A stretch of DNA of 64,000 nucleotides from Natronomonas salsuginis. Lineage in GTDB: Archaea > Halobacteriota > Halobacteria > Halobacteriales > Haloarculaceae. Location: positions 806,001 through 870,000 of the forward strand of contig NZ_QKNX01000001.1 of NCBI RefSeq assembly GCF_005239135.1. Direction: 5' to 3'. The notes under the pieces are model-generated. The model was not told the DNA's origin, made no database searches, and saw nothing but the letters and a program-made list of their open reading frames with translations. Below are positions 23,290-34,100 of this stretch, piece by piece. Position numbers and translations under genes: made by a program. How positions within the stretch are numbered: position 1 is the first letter of the stretch; every line of letters begins with the position of its first letter.

Positions 23290-25821
23290 TCACTCGCGGC
23301 AATGTGTGTGAACACCATTTGGTGTCACAGTGACACTAACGGTGTCGACTGCAAAGGTAATTTCAAAGTCGTCGTCTAGCGAATTAACAACTCGTTCCAA
23401 TGCTTCCGGATCAACATACTGGTGCAACGGGGTACTGTCCAAGTCCACATCCTGTTCATCGAGTGCTTCGCAGAGTTCTATCACCGTTTTTTCATCCGAG
23501 GGGGGAGGTGTGCTGCGGTCATACTCTTGGCTATCCCCATTGTTTCCTCCAACTCGTTCATAGCTAGCAGACCCGGCACCGCTGACGCCGGTAATTTCGA
23601 AGCGAACACCACCCGCTTCACTCTCGGTAACCTGGATGTTCCACCCGTGCGCACCGACGATCTGGTCGACGATGCTCAAGCCGAACCCGGTTCCTGCGTT
23701 CGCCGTCGAATACCCGGCATCGAAGATCTGACTTCGATCCTCCTCGGGGATTCCAGGCCCATCATCCGCTACATAGAACCCGCCGTCCAGTTCGCCGACC
23801 GTCACCGTGACATCCGGGCCGCCGTGTTCGACCGCGTTTCGCATCAGGTTCTCGAACACCTGTTTCAGCCGACTCGCATCCCCTTGGATTGAAGTTCCAC
23901 TATCGATCTCGACCACGAGAGAGGCGCTCGTTGTTTCGACAGTGGCCCAACAGTTCTCGACCAGTGCCGCAAGTTCGATGGACTCGAAATCAGTGATCGT
24001 TTCTCCCTGGCGAGCCAGCGTCAGTAGATCGTCGATTAGCGCCCCCATTCGATCGAGGGCCCCCTCGACGTGCGATAGCTCCGTGCTCTCACACTCGTCT
24101 TTGGCAAGCTGAAGCCGTCCGTCGGCCACATTGAGTGGATTGCGAAGGTCGTGGGAGACGACGCTTGCGAACTCGTCGAGACGATCGTTCTGGCGTCGTA
24201 GCTCCTGGATGTGTTCTTTCCGGTCGGTGATGTCTCGCTGCGTCCCCAGATACCGGATGAGGTTGCCATCGGCGTCGTACACCGGCGCGACGCTTAGTTC
24301 GTTCCAGAACAGCGTCCCGTCCTTCCGGTAGTTGCGGAGTTCGACGGTGATCGGTTTTTCGCTGTCGATCGCCTCTCGCAACCGATCTACAGTTTCGGGA
24401 TCGGTATCGTCGCCCTGTAGAAACCGACAGTTCCGGCCGAGCGCTTCCGCTTCTGTGTAGCCCGTGAGGTCTTCGAACGCCTCGTTGACGTACACCATCG
24501 GGCTGTCCTCTTTGTGCGGATCAGTCAGGATGAGTGGCGAATGAGCGTTGTCGATCGCTGTCTGGAGAGTCTCTAGTTCGCGCTTGGTGGCTCGTTGCTC
24601 GGTAATGTCGCTGTTGACGGCGACGAAGTGGGTAATCGCTCCGGACTCGTCGGTCACCGGGGCGATCGTTTGGTCAATGGTGTAGTGTTCGCCATCTTTT
24701 CGTTGATTGATCACCTCGCCGCGCCAGACGTGGCCAGTGGCAATAGTCTCCCACAGATCTTCGTAGAACGCCTGATCGTGTTCACCTGACTGAAGAATTT
24801 GCGGGTTCTCCCCGATCGCTTCCTCGGCTGAGTACCCTGTCTTTTCTTCGAAGGCCGGATTGACCCATTCGATGATGCCGTCGAGATCGGTGAAATACAT
24901 GACATGTCCGGAGGATTCGACGGCACGCTGGAACTTTCGGAGTTGCTGTTCGCGTTCTTTGCGCCCGGTAATCTCTGTGATGAAGCCGACGACTCGGGTG
25001 ACTTCGCCGTCGTCAGTATGGATCGGCTTTCCTTGGACGTATACCCAGCGTTGGTAGTCCTCGCTTTCATTGACTCGATGTTCAATTTCAACGGTCTGCC
25101 CGTCTCGAAGCCGTTCGACGGCCTGTGCCACGCGCTGTCGTTCTTCGGGGTGAGTTGCCTCGAGAAAACACAATGGATCGTCGCGGAGTCGGTCTATGGG
25201 GATACCGTAGAGTTCCTCGAAAGCGGAGTTGATGAATATCACGTCGTCCATATCCGCGGTGAAGATCCAGAGTATGTTCGTGGTCTCCTCAGCGAGTTCT
25301 ATGAGCCAGCGTTCGATTCTGCTGGCGCGTTGCTCCGACCGGCGCTGAGCAACGGCGTTGTCGATCCGGTTAGCCAGAAGTTCGTACTGTTCTGTGCCCG
25401 TCCCTTTTTGTAAGTAGTCGGTCACTCCCTTCGAGATGGCCCTGCTTGCGACTTTTTCAGATCCTTTGCCAGTGTACAATATAAACGGGACATCAGGATG
25501 CGTCTCGCGTACCTGTTCGAGAAACTCGATACCGTTGAGACCGGGCATATCGTAGTCGGAGACGATGCAATCGATCTCGGTCGTTTCGAGATAGTCGAGC
25601 GCTTCTTCGGCATCGAGTTTTTTGTGGATCGACAACAGATCGTGATTCTTTTCGAGAAACGTGGCAGACAAATCTAAGATGCTCTCGTCGTCATCCACGT
25701 GGAGAACGTCGATTTGGTCAGCTTCGTCAGCTACCCCTATGCACAAGGTAGATCTAGCATCCTCTCGTTGTACTTGCTGGTAGTTTTTTGTATCAAATTG
25801 GATTGTACTTGAGTCAGTCAT
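23290..25821 (-). CDS. REC-PAS-PAS-LOV histidine kinase with HalOD1 tail
   Basis: The 843-residue cytosolic sensor has, in order: receiver domain 37-160 (LHVDDDES, phospho-acceptor Asp89 in IVSDYDMPG, TGKGSEKVA); PAS 165-290; PAS 295-410; a third PAS at 416-535 with the flavin-binding LOV signature GRNCRFLQG (Cys465) and NYRKDGTLFWNELSVAPVYD; HisKA with His557 in VVSHDLRNPLNV; HATPase (FENLMRNAVEHGG, DDGPGIPEED, GTGFGLSIVDQI); and a C-terminal HalOD1-type segment (DSTPLHQYVDPEALERVVNS, ITFAVDTVSVTVTPNGV). The Cys in the LOV loop implies a blue-light photoadduct. HalOD1 is an archaeal output domain of unknown biochemistry. Neighbours are chemotaxis-type transducers. Confidence 0.9.
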   Translation of the reverse strand: MTDSSTIQFDTKNYQQVQREDARSTLCIGVADEADQIDVLHVDDDESILDLSATFLEKNHDLLSIHKKLDAEEALDYLETTEIDCIVSDYDMPGLNGIEFLEQVRETHPDVPFILYTGKGSEKVASRAISKGVTDYLQKGTGTEQYELLANRIDNAVAQRRSEQRASRIERWLIELAEETTNILWIFTADMDDVIFINSAFEELYGIPIDRLRDDPLCFLEATHPEERQRVAQAVERLRDGQTVEIEHRVNESEDYQRWVYVQGKPIHTDDGEVTRVVGFITEITGRKEREQQLRKFQRAVESSGHVMYFTDLDGIIEWVNPAFEEKTGYSAEEAIGENPQILQSGEHDQAFYEDLWETIATGHVWRGEVINQRKDGEHYTIDQTIAPVTDESGAITHFVAVNSDITEQRATKRELETLQTAIDNAHSPLILTDPHKEDSPMVYVNEAFEDLTGYTEAEALGRNCRFLQGDDTDPETVDRLREAIDSEKPITVELRNYRKDGTLFWNELSVAPVYDADGNLIRYLGTQRDITDRKEHIQELRRQNDRLDEFASVVSHDLRNPLNVADGRLQLAKDECESTELSHVEGALDRMGALIDDLLTLARQGETITDFESIELAALVENCWATVETTSASLVVEIDSGTSIQGDASRLKQVFENLMRNAVEHGGPDVTVTVGELDGGFYVADDGPGIPEEDRSQIFDAGYSTANAGTGFGLSIVDQIVGAHGWNIQVTESEAGGVRFEITGVSGAGSASYERVGGNNGDSQEYDRSTPPPSDEKTVIELCEALDEQDVDLDSTPLHQYVDPEALERVVNSLDDDFEITFAVDTVSVTVTPNGVHTHCRE

Positions 25822-25902
25822 TCTTGCGTATTATTTGCTGATGTGTTGTCGCACTGCTTTGTCGTTCATCCTGCGGAGTGGATATTCGCCGCTTATCGCC
25901 TC

Positions 25903-27279
25903 TTATTGGTCGTCAGTCTGTGCCGGTGGTCGATTTTCGCCGCCGTCCGTCGCACTGACCGGCTGCGTCGCACTCGATGCGTCGGTTGGTACTGAATCGA
26001 CTGTTGCCGTAGTATCGAGTTCGAATGCTGCGACCTGCTCGCGGAGCGTCTCCGCCGCCGTCGAGAGCTGTTCTGCAGTCGAGGCATCCGAGAGGTTCGA
26101 CAGGTGTTCGGCCGTTTGTGCGACCTCCGACAGCGACGAGGTTTGCTCTTCAGTGGCCGCCGAAACCGTGCTCGCTTCGGTCGCGGCCTGATCGCTCACG
26201 CTCGCTACCTCTTCAACCGTCGAAACGACCTCCTCGGTCGAGGCGGCCTGATCGTCGGTCGCGTTGCTGATCTCCTGAACCCCCGATTCGGCCTCGTCGA
26301 CCGCCTGTGCGATCTCGTCGAACATCTCGATCGCGTCCTCGATCGTCTCTGAGCCCCGATCAACGCGTTCGGTCATCGTCTCCATCCCTTCGACCGTCTC
26401 GGCCGTCGTCGACTGGATGTCGTCGATCTGGGATTCGATCTCGCCCGTGGCCTCCCCGACCTCCTCGGCGAGTCCTTTGATCTCCTCGGCGACGACGGCG
26501 AACCCTTCGCCAGCTTCGCCGGCGCGGGCTGCCTCGATCGAGGCGTTCAGCGCGAGCAGGTTCGTTTGCTCGGCAATACTGGTGATGAGATCGACAATCT
26601 CGTTTATTTCGGTGATTTTGTCGTCCAACGTTTTGACCTGTGTGGCCGCTTTCTCCGCTTGCGATTCAATAGCGGTAATCTCCTCGGTCGCTTCCGAGGC
26701 CTCCTTTTGGCCCTCCCGACTCCGCTCGACAGCGTTCCGTGTGGTCATCCCCACCTCCTCGGCCGAGGAGGCGATCTCCTCGACGGCCGCAGACAGGTCG
26801 TTCATCTCGTTGGCCACGCGCTGGAGGTCGTCACTTTGCTCGTCGGCACCGGCGCTGATCTCCTCGACAGATCTTGCGACGTCCTCGCTTGCCTGTTGGA
26901 GTTCTTCGACGGATGTCGCGACTTCGGCGCTCGCGTCGTCGAGTTCGGTCGCGGTCGTTGCCGTCTCGTCGCTGGCTTCAGCGACCTCCTCGGTGATCCG
27001 CTGGACGGTCACGAGGCTCTCGTTGAGCTGGCCGATTCCAGCGTCGAGCGAGACCAGTATCTGACCATAGTTGCCGGGCTTGTCGGTGTCGATATCCTGA
27101 TCCAGCTGGCCGTTTTGGAGGCTCTCGCTGGCCGTCCGTATCTCCTCGAACCCGTCGGCTGCGTTGTCCGTTATCGTGATCTCGAACCGAGAATTGTGTC
27201 GTTCCAGAAACGTCTTTACGAGGTCCGTAACGTCCGGCTCGCCGTCGAGATGAAGTATTCTAATCCGTGCTTGCTCCAT
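25903..27279 (-). CDS. Soluble methyl-accepting transducer with a truncated receiver at the N-terminus
   Basis: The protein has 458 residues and no membrane helix. Residues 1-48 ([40 protein letters not shown]) match the first half of a receiver domain, but the part with the phospho-Asp is missing. The frame passes straight into a HAMP/transducer linker ([31 protein letters not shown]). The signalling domain is complete, with the hairpin tip [20 protein letters not shown] and Glu/Gln-rich methylation helices. The Pro/Thr-rich tail ends in [10 protein letters not shown]. The start was chosen by analogy to other receivers; an ATG at 27306 is also possible. Confidence 0.85.
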   Translation of the reverse strand: MEQARIRILHLDGEPDVTDLVKTFLERHNSRFEITITDNAADGFEEIRTASESLQNGQLDQDIDTDKPGNYGQILVSLDAGIGQLNESLVTVQRITEEVAEASDETATTATELDDASAEVATSVEELQQASEDVARSVEEISAGADEQSDDLQRVANEMNDLSAAVEEIASSAEEVGMTTRNAVERSREGQKEASEATEEITAIESQAEKAATQVKTLDDKITEINEIVDLITSIAEQTNLLALNASIEAARAGEAGEGFAVVAEEIKGLAEEVGEATGEIESQIDDIQSTTAETVEGMETMTERVDRGSETIEDAIEMFDEIAQAVDEAESGVQEISNATDDQAASTEEVVSTVEEVASVSDQAATEASTVSAATEEQTSSLSEVAQTAEHLSNLSDASTAEQLSTAAETLREQVAAFELDTTATVDSVPTDASSATQPVSATDGGENRPPAQTDDQ

Positions 27280-27389
27280 CCGCTTACCCCATTTTATATG
27301 TGTCATTAGTGCCGTAGGTCCCGGAATACAAACCGACAAACGAGCCAGTAGCGACGGGAGGTGAGCGGACATGGTAGGGTGAGTTCTTT

Positions 27390-29312
27390 TCACTCCGTTG
27401 AGTGGCCGCCATCAGCTTGAGCTGGTGGCCTGGATAATGACCCCGTTGGCGGCTGTTGTGTGTTCGTAGACCTAGCCCGGCTCCTCACAGTGTTATTTGC
27501 GTTGTGATCAGCTGTTGTGGTGAATACGGCGACCTGTTCCGAGAGTTCAGTCGCCATATCGGCCAGTTTCCCGACATCAGCCGTAGTCTCATCTAAAGAG
27601 TCTACCTGCCCAGCAGTTTTCTCGGCAACATCAGTCGACTCACGAGCGGTTGACTGACTCGTTTTCGAAACGTCATCAACCATCGATGCGATCTCCTCTG
27701 CAGACGCGGCTTGGTCGTCAGTCGCGTTACTGATCTCGGTGATCCCACTTTCCGCTTCTTCGATTGCCGCGGCGATATCGTCGAACATACTGATCGTGCC
27801 GTCGATCGTCTCTGCGCCCGTCTGGACACGACCACTCATATCCTCAATGCTCGCAACCGTCTCATTCGTCACCGCTTGCGCGGTTTCGATGCGTTGCTCA
27901 ATCTCATCGGTCGCATCAGCGGCTTCTTCAGCCAATCCTTTGACTTCGTTCGCGACGATCGCAAACCCGTCGCCGTTAGTGTCGGCTCTGGCGGCCTCGA
28001 TCGAGGCGTTCAACGCGAGAATGTTGGTTTGCTCGGTTATGTCACTGATCATGTCAGCTATCTCACCAATTTGGTCCATCTGTTCGTTCAGTGCCGTGAT
28101 CTCCTCTGCAACATCGTTTGTCTGGGATTTGATGGCCGCAATCTCTGCTGTAGCATCACTAGCGTGTTCACGCCCTGTGTCTCCGAGGTCAACGGCGGTA
28201 CTGGCCGTTGCTGCAACTTCTTCCGACGACGAGGCGATCTCTTCAACCGTAGCCGACAAGTCACCGATCTCATCAGCAACAGTTTGCAGTTGCTCATCCT
28301 GTTCTTCAGCGCGCGTCGCAACATCCGATACGGACCGTTTAACATCAGTGCTTGTTTGTTTGATCTCCGTCGATCGATCGGCGACATCGGCGCTGGCGAT
28401 TGAGACGGTATCGGCGAACGATTGGATATCGAGCACTGTCTGTTCGAAGTCGTCGATCATGTCGTTAAACGCCCGTGCAATGGATGCCATTGCGTCGTTG
28501 TCAACGGAGTCATCCAACCGTTGTGTAAGATCTCCATCAGCGCAGGCCACCATCGCAGACTGGAACTCGCTGGCAGTCGCCTCTAACTCGTTGTTTAATA
28601 CAGTCATCTCCTCTTTTTGTCGGGCAACTTCCTGTTGTTTGTTCTCGGTGAGTTGTTTTGCCTCCTCGACTTCGTCGAGTTTCTCTTGAATTTTTTCGCG
28701 GGCCTGTTGACGCTGGATGGCCAGCGACTGCCAGAGGAACGTGATCGTAGTAGCGAGCATCAAGACACCGACCGCATGGATTCCCCCCCAGACGACGGGG
28801 TTGGCCATAGCTGCCTGGTGATTGTAGACGGTGAACCATTCGATGAGGCCAAACACGCTGTGTTGGATTGCGACGTAGCCGATTGTGATACCGAAGGGCA
28901 CCCAGTCTTCATAGAGCGCAACCACTCCGACCCCGATGAAATACAAAAAGTGTGCTTCGATAAAGCCACCAGTAAAATATGCAAGAACGGAGCCGAGTGT
29001 CATAAACGCGAGCGCGGCAAGAGCGGATCGCGCTCGGCGCGGAAGCAATGGGACTGCAGCCGTAAGCAGTAACCCCAGAATAAGACCAGTTCCGGCAACC
29101 GAGTGTACAAGCGGGATTGCTGGAAGTTCAGCGCCAGTAACGGACTGGACGCCAGTTAGCCTGCTGACGGCGAACACAAACGGCACAAGTGCCGTGGTAA
29201 AAACCAGGATCCCTCGATGGCGTTTAGTGAACGATTCGTCAGGGATTTCGGTGCCGTTCGGTGTATTCTCGATGTACCGAGCGATCGCAGATAGTGTCTC
29301 TTTCGTAGACAT
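27390..29312 (-). CDS. Six-helix membrane methyl-accepting chemotaxis transducer
   Basis: The protein has 640 residues. About six membrane helices lie between residues 35 and 205, including [17 protein letters not shown], a motif also found in bacterial 6TM taxis receptors and cyclases. A coiled linker with a HAMP-like region follows ([40 protein letters not shown]), then a full transducer domain with tip [20 protein letters not shown]. The tail repeats the [10 protein letters not shown] ending of its neighbour, so the two share recent ancestry at the C-terminus. The signal is unknown. CTTTATCA at 29338-29345 is about 29 bases before the ATG. Confidence 0.9.
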   Translation of the reverse strand: MSTKETLSAIARYIENTPNGTEIPDESFTKRHRGILVFTTALVPFVFAVSRLTGVQSVTGAELPAIPLVHSVAGTGLILGLLLTAAVPLLPRRARSALAALAFMTLGSVLAYFTGGFIEAHFLYFIGVGVVALYEDWVPFGITIGYVAIQHSVFGLIEWFTVYNHQAAMANPVVWGGIHAVGVLMLATTITFLWQSLAIQRQQAREKIQEKLDEVEEAKQLTENKQQEVARQKEEMTVLNNELEATASEFQSAMVACADGDLTQRLDDSVDNDAMASIARAFNDMIDDFEQTVLDIQSFADTVSIASADVADRSTEIKQTSTDVKRSVSDVATRAEEQDEQLQTVADEIGDLSATVEEIASSSEEVAATASTAVDLGDTGREHASDATAEIAAIKSQTNDVAEEITALNEQMDQIGEIADMISDITEQTNILALNASIEAARADTNGDGFAIVANEVKGLAEEAADATDEIEQRIETAQAVTNETVASIEDMSGRVQTGAETIDGTISMFDDIAAAIEEAESGITEISNATDDQAASAEEIASMVDDVSKTSQSTARESTDVAEKTAGQVDSLDETTADVGKLADMATELSEQVAVFTTTADHNANNTVRSRARSTNTQQPPTGSLSRPPAQADGGHSTE

Positions 29313-29337
29313 CTACATACTACCGCTAACATGAATC

Positions 29338-29345
29338 TGATAAAG
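29338..29345 (-). promoter_or_regulatory. TATA box of the six-helix transducer
   Basis: CTTTATCA on the minus strand is centred 29 bases before the ATG. The surrounding 195-bp spacer is very AT-rich and otherwise shows no gene. Confidence 0.45.
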
Positions 29346-29508
29346 ACATTGCCTCGATTATATCGTGTAATTAACTAAGGCGAAATCATACAAACATTAA
29401 AAACTATTCGGTACGTTATGTTTATATATAGGATTATCTGAGCGAGTATTGTACTTATAACGCAATTTAATTTATAAACATTGGTATGCTCCGCCGGTAA
29501 GAAGGGTG

Positions 29509-29703
29509 TTATTCCGAGCCGAGTTGTCTAGCTGTCTCTGCAATCTCGTGTATTTGCGCGGTTTGCTCTTCGTTCGCTGCGGCAATGGTCTCGACTTCTT
29601 CGGCTACCTCATCGAGATCGGCAACTAGCGCGTCGACCATGCTTGCAACTTCCTCTGTTGTCGCCGCCTGATGGTCCGTTGCGTCAGATACCTCCTGGAT
29701 CCC
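29509..29703 (-). pseudogene. Remnant of a methyl-accepting transducer
   Basis: IQEVSDATDHQAATTEEVAS, VADLDEVAEEVETIAAANEE and QIHEIAETARQLGSE match the last methylation helix of haloarchaeal transducers. The region upstream (toward 29766) is unrelated sequence, and the usual C-terminal extension is cut after about ten residues. Only about 65 homologous codons remain, so this is a dead fragment, not a small functional gene. Confidence 0.75.
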
Positions 29704-29766
29704 TTGTGCAAATCGTAAACAGTTATTCCACGGGTCGACCGTACTACCCGAAACCAGGCCGTTCAA

Positions 29767-30058
29767 GCCCTACCGTCTTGTCAGGTTTAGAGACGCTTGT
29801 AGTACTTTGTTGCAACAAATCGGGAGCCACCTGCAGAGCGCTTCTTTTTATCATCTATATACATCAGCGTGACCTCCGCCTCTCGGTTCAGTTATCAACC
29901 GTAGCGTGTCCAGTTCGTCAGACCCTTACCGCTTCTCGACGAGATGGACCAACAGTATCCATATCAAAATTGACAAATGGTGCTTTATTGAAAATAGAAG
30001 ACAGCAACGAGATTACTATTCCGTAACGGTTTGAGGAAATGAGGTCGAGAAGACAATT
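29767..30058. other. AT-rich gap between transducer remnant and IS5 pseudogene
   Basis: No coding frame or RNA was recognised. The stretch is probably debris of the same insertions and deletions that broke both neighbours. I searched the flanks of the transposase pseudogene by eye for terminal inverted repeats and found none that are convincing. Confidence 0.35.
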
Positions 30059-30870
30059 ATGGGCGTCGCTTTACTCGACCTCGTTGAGACAGCACTACGT
30101 GTAGCCAAACAAGCGTTGGGGAAACGAGCGGGCAAGCCCGACTCGGGTGGGCTTGCCCACGAGGCTCACATCGTCGCACACTGTGTTCGCAAGGAAGGGG
30201 AACCTACGTCGAACTCGTTGATCGAATGAGTCTCATGCCAGCTGTGTGCGACCGCCTCGGCGTCCACCCGGACGCGCCGCCTGATCCAACCACGTTCCAC
30301 CACCCCTTCGACCGTTACGCGATGTACATCTGGTGGGCGTCGCTGCGCGGAGATGCGCAGCAACACCCGCAGTCTGGTCCCGCCGCACTGGACAGCACGT
30401 TTTTCCAACGCAACCAAGCCTCGCGGTACTACCGCCAGCGGCGCGGACAGAACGTGAAAACGGTCAAACCAACAATACTGACTGATACAGAGTCGCTGGC
30501 GGTACTGGACGCGCATTGCTGTGTCGAGCGTGAACACGACACGAAGGCTGGCCCACGGGTCGTCCGCCGGAACGCGGACGACCTGCGGGCCGTGGCTGCC
30601 GACAATGGCTTCCAAAACTGACACACCGAGTACGAGATCGCTGCACTGGACATCAAGTACCTCGTTCACTACCGCGGTTCAACACCGAAAGCAACCGCGA
30701 ATAACGCACTTATCCGGGCGAAAGGCTACACACAGCGGTGGATGTCCGAGACATCCTACTCGACGGTCAGGCGAACGCAGGACTCCACCCTGCGTTCGCG
30801 ATTCTGGTACCGACAATTCCGTGAAATCGTCCTTGTGTTCACCCTCAACAATCTCAAGGAGCTCGCCAAA
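30059..30870 (+). pseudogene. IS5-type (ISH) transposase, frameshifted and interrupted
   Basis: The N-terminus MGVALLDLVETALRVAKQAL runs to a stop at 30229 in one frame. The homologous reading continues one frame over as YVELVDRMSLMPAVCDRLGV, giving a frameshift near 30205. It carries the DDE catalytic start ALDSTFFQRNQASRYYRQRR, a nonsense codon TGA at 30619-30621, and then the terminal YRQFREIVLVFTLNNLKEL. One frameshift plus one nonsense make it inactive. The 3' limit is approximate, as the open frame runs on to 31068 into unrelated sequence. Confidence 0.8.
30130..30158. repeat. 10-bp perfect inverted repeat in the IS5 pseudogene
   Basis: GGGCAAGCCC and GGGCTTGCCC are separated by nine bases and could form a strong hairpin. 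It lies in frame in the N-terminal part of the transposase and may be an insertion, since this segment is variable among such transposases. Confidence 0.6.
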
Positions 30871-31104
30871 ACGTTATCATCCCACTGCCGTACCGCATTT
30901 TCAATAGAGCAGGGAAATCAGTTCCTCAAAGCTTTATGCCGTTATGTTTCCCACCTTGTTCAGTTTCGACCAGTCCCGGACGACTTCACAGGGATCCAAC
31001 TCAGGACACGCTGTCGGTATGCGAATCCCATCCATTCGGCAGTATCTCACGTGAAAATCAGGTCATAAATCCTATACTGCACGCTAGCATTGGCTGACGT
31101 ATAT

Positions 31105-34100
31105 ATGACAGAAGCGTCTGGGATCTCAGTTCTTCACGTTGATGATGATCCCGCCTTCGCGGATCTGACGGTCGAGATGCTCTCAGAACACGAGGCTCAA
31201 TTTACCGTCGAGACAGCGATAAACGCCAGTGAGGGACTGGATCGACTTGCCGCAAATAGCTTCGACTGTATCGTGAGCGACTACGAGATGCCCGGCCAGA
31301 ACGGTATCGAGTTCCTCGAAACCGTACGCGAAAAGTACCTCAACCTGCCATTTATATTGTATACTGGCAAAGGGAGCGAAACGGTTGCGAGCGATGCGAT
31401 CGCTGCCGGTGTGACGGACTACCTACAAAAAGAATCCGGGACGAGCCAGTATACCGTCCTCGCTAATAAAATTCGCAATGCTGTCGAGGGATACCGCCAA
31501 CAGGAGCGTGCCAAAGCGACTCGCAATCGCTTGCGCCAGATCATCGATCTGCTTCCACAGTTCGTCTTCGTCAAAGACGAGGCCGGCGAGTTCTTGCTAG
31601 CAAACGAGGCTACTGCTGAGGCGTACGGGACAACCGTCGGCAATCTTGAGGGAGCCACAGATGCCGACTTCGCCGACTCCAAGGCCGAAATTGAACAGTT
31701 CCGTGCCGATGATCAGGCCGTCATCGAATCCGGCAAGCCCAAGTACATTCCCGAGGAGTCGCTGACGACCGCAGACGGTGAAACACGGCTCTTAGAAACG
31801 ACGAAGATCCCCTACGACCCGGTTGAGACAGACGGTGACGCTGTGCTCGGTGTCTCGATGGATATTACCGAGCGTAAAAAGCGTGAGAATATGCTCCAGC
31901 AGTACCAGTATGCGTATGAATCAGCCCTCAGCGGGATTGCACAAGTAGATCTTGACGGCGAATTAACCGATGTGAACCCTGCATTTCTCGATATGTGGGG
32001 GTACGATGATGAAGACGATGTGATCGGACGTTCAGCCATAGATCTGTGGGAGAATCCTGAGCAGGCACGGTCTGTGCTGGAGACGGTCAAAGAACTGGGA
32101 CGTTGGGAAGGTGAACTCGAAGCCGTCCGGGCAGATGGGTCAACGTTCTACGCCAGAGGAGTGAACAGCCACCTGACAAACAGCGACGGTACCCCGGTCG
32201 GAGTGGTGTCATCTTTTTTTGATATTACTGAGCGTAGAGAGCGGGAGCGCGAAATTCAGAAACTCACAGAGCGACTCGACCTTGCTGTCGGGGGTGCCAA
32301 TCTGGGGATTTGGGACTGGGATATGACTACAGATGGGGTGGAGTTCAACGAGCAGTGGGCCGAACTGCTCGGTTACTCTCTCGACGAGATTGAGCCGCGT
32401 CTTGAGGCATGGGAAACACGCGTACATTCCGACGACCTCGACGGCGTTGAGGAGGCCCTTGAGAGACACATCGCAGGCGAGGCCGAGTACTACGACACGG
32501 AGCACCGGATGCAGACTGCCGACGGTGACTACAGGTGGATCCGAGACATCGGGCAGGTCGTCGAGCGAGGCGAAGACGGCGAGCCGGCTCGGGCCGTCGG
32601 CATCCACCTCGATATCGACGACCGCAAGACGTACGAACAACAACTGAAAGAAGAGCGGGATATGTTCACACAGGGTCCCGCAGTCGTCTTCAACTGGCGA
32701 GAAGCGGAGGGATGGCCTGTCGAGCACGTCTCGGAGAACGTCGAGGACGTACTCGGGTACACGGCCGAACAGTTCCAGTCGGGAGCCGTAGCTTACGCGG
32801 ACGTCATCCACGATCAGGACCGCGAGCGGGTATTTGAGGAAGTCGCCGAACACAGCGACAGAGAGACCGACCAGTTCAACCACGAACCGTATCGCATTGT
32901 TGCCCCTGATGGAACCGTTCGGTGGGTACTCGATCACACGAAAAACGTCCGGAAGGACGGTGAGATTACCCATCGGTTAGGATACCTCGTTGACATCACC
33001 GAGCGCAAAGAACGGCAAAAGGAGCTTCGTCGGACAAACACCATCCTCCGAACGATAGTCGAAAACCTGCCGATGGGCGTGCTCGTCGAAGATGCTGAAC
33101 GCGACATACTCATGGCAAATGACCTGTTGGGGGAGACGTTTGGCAGACCGATCGGCGGTGATGAACTCACTGGGCGTGACTGCGCCGCGACGGCTGAAGA
33201 ACTCAAGGACCTGTTCGCCGATCCTGAGGGATTTATTGAAGGGGTTACCGGACGGATCGAACGGAGAGAGCCGGCTCAAAACGAGGAACTCCCCCTGGCA
33301 GACGGTCGTGTGCTCGAACGCGATTACGTGCCGTACACCCTGCCCGAGGGCGAGGCACACCTGTGGCTATATCGTGATGTAACAGAACGCAAGCAGCGAA
33401 AGCAGGAACTTGACCGGAGCCGCCAGTTCCTACAAGAGACACAAGAAGTCGCACAGATCGGTGGATGGGAATATAACGTGCAGTCTGAGTCGCTGCGGTG
33501 GTCAGACGAAGTGTATCGGATCCACGGACTGCCACCGGATGCCGATGTGAGAATTGAAGACGCCATCGAGTTCTATCATCCCGACGATAGAGACACGATT
33601 CGGGATGCTGTTGACCGTCTAACATCCGAGGGCGAACCGTATGACGTGGAATTGCGGATCGTCACAGTCGACGACGACGTGCGCTGGGTTCGCGCGCTCG
33701 GAGAACCGGTATATGAGGATGATGAACTCATCGCCGTTCAAGGGACGTTTCAGGACATCACCGAGCGCAAGGAGCGCGAGCAGGAGCTTCGAATGGTCCG
33801 CGAACGGTTCGAGCGGTTCGCGAGCAACGTTGAGGACGCGTTTTTCCTGTTGCCGACCGACTACTCCGAAACCGAGTACGTGAATCCGGCAGTGGAAACG
33901 ATCTACGGGATCACCCCGGAAGAGGCATACGACGACTCAATGGCATGGCTCCGACACGTCCATCCCGACGACAAGGACGAGTTACTTGCGGAGATGGAAG
34001 CCCAGCAGGACGAAACGTCCGACTGGTCACGCGAACAGGAGTTTCGTATCGACCACCCCGACCGTGGTGTGCGGTGGGTGCAGGCACGCCTCGACGCGAT

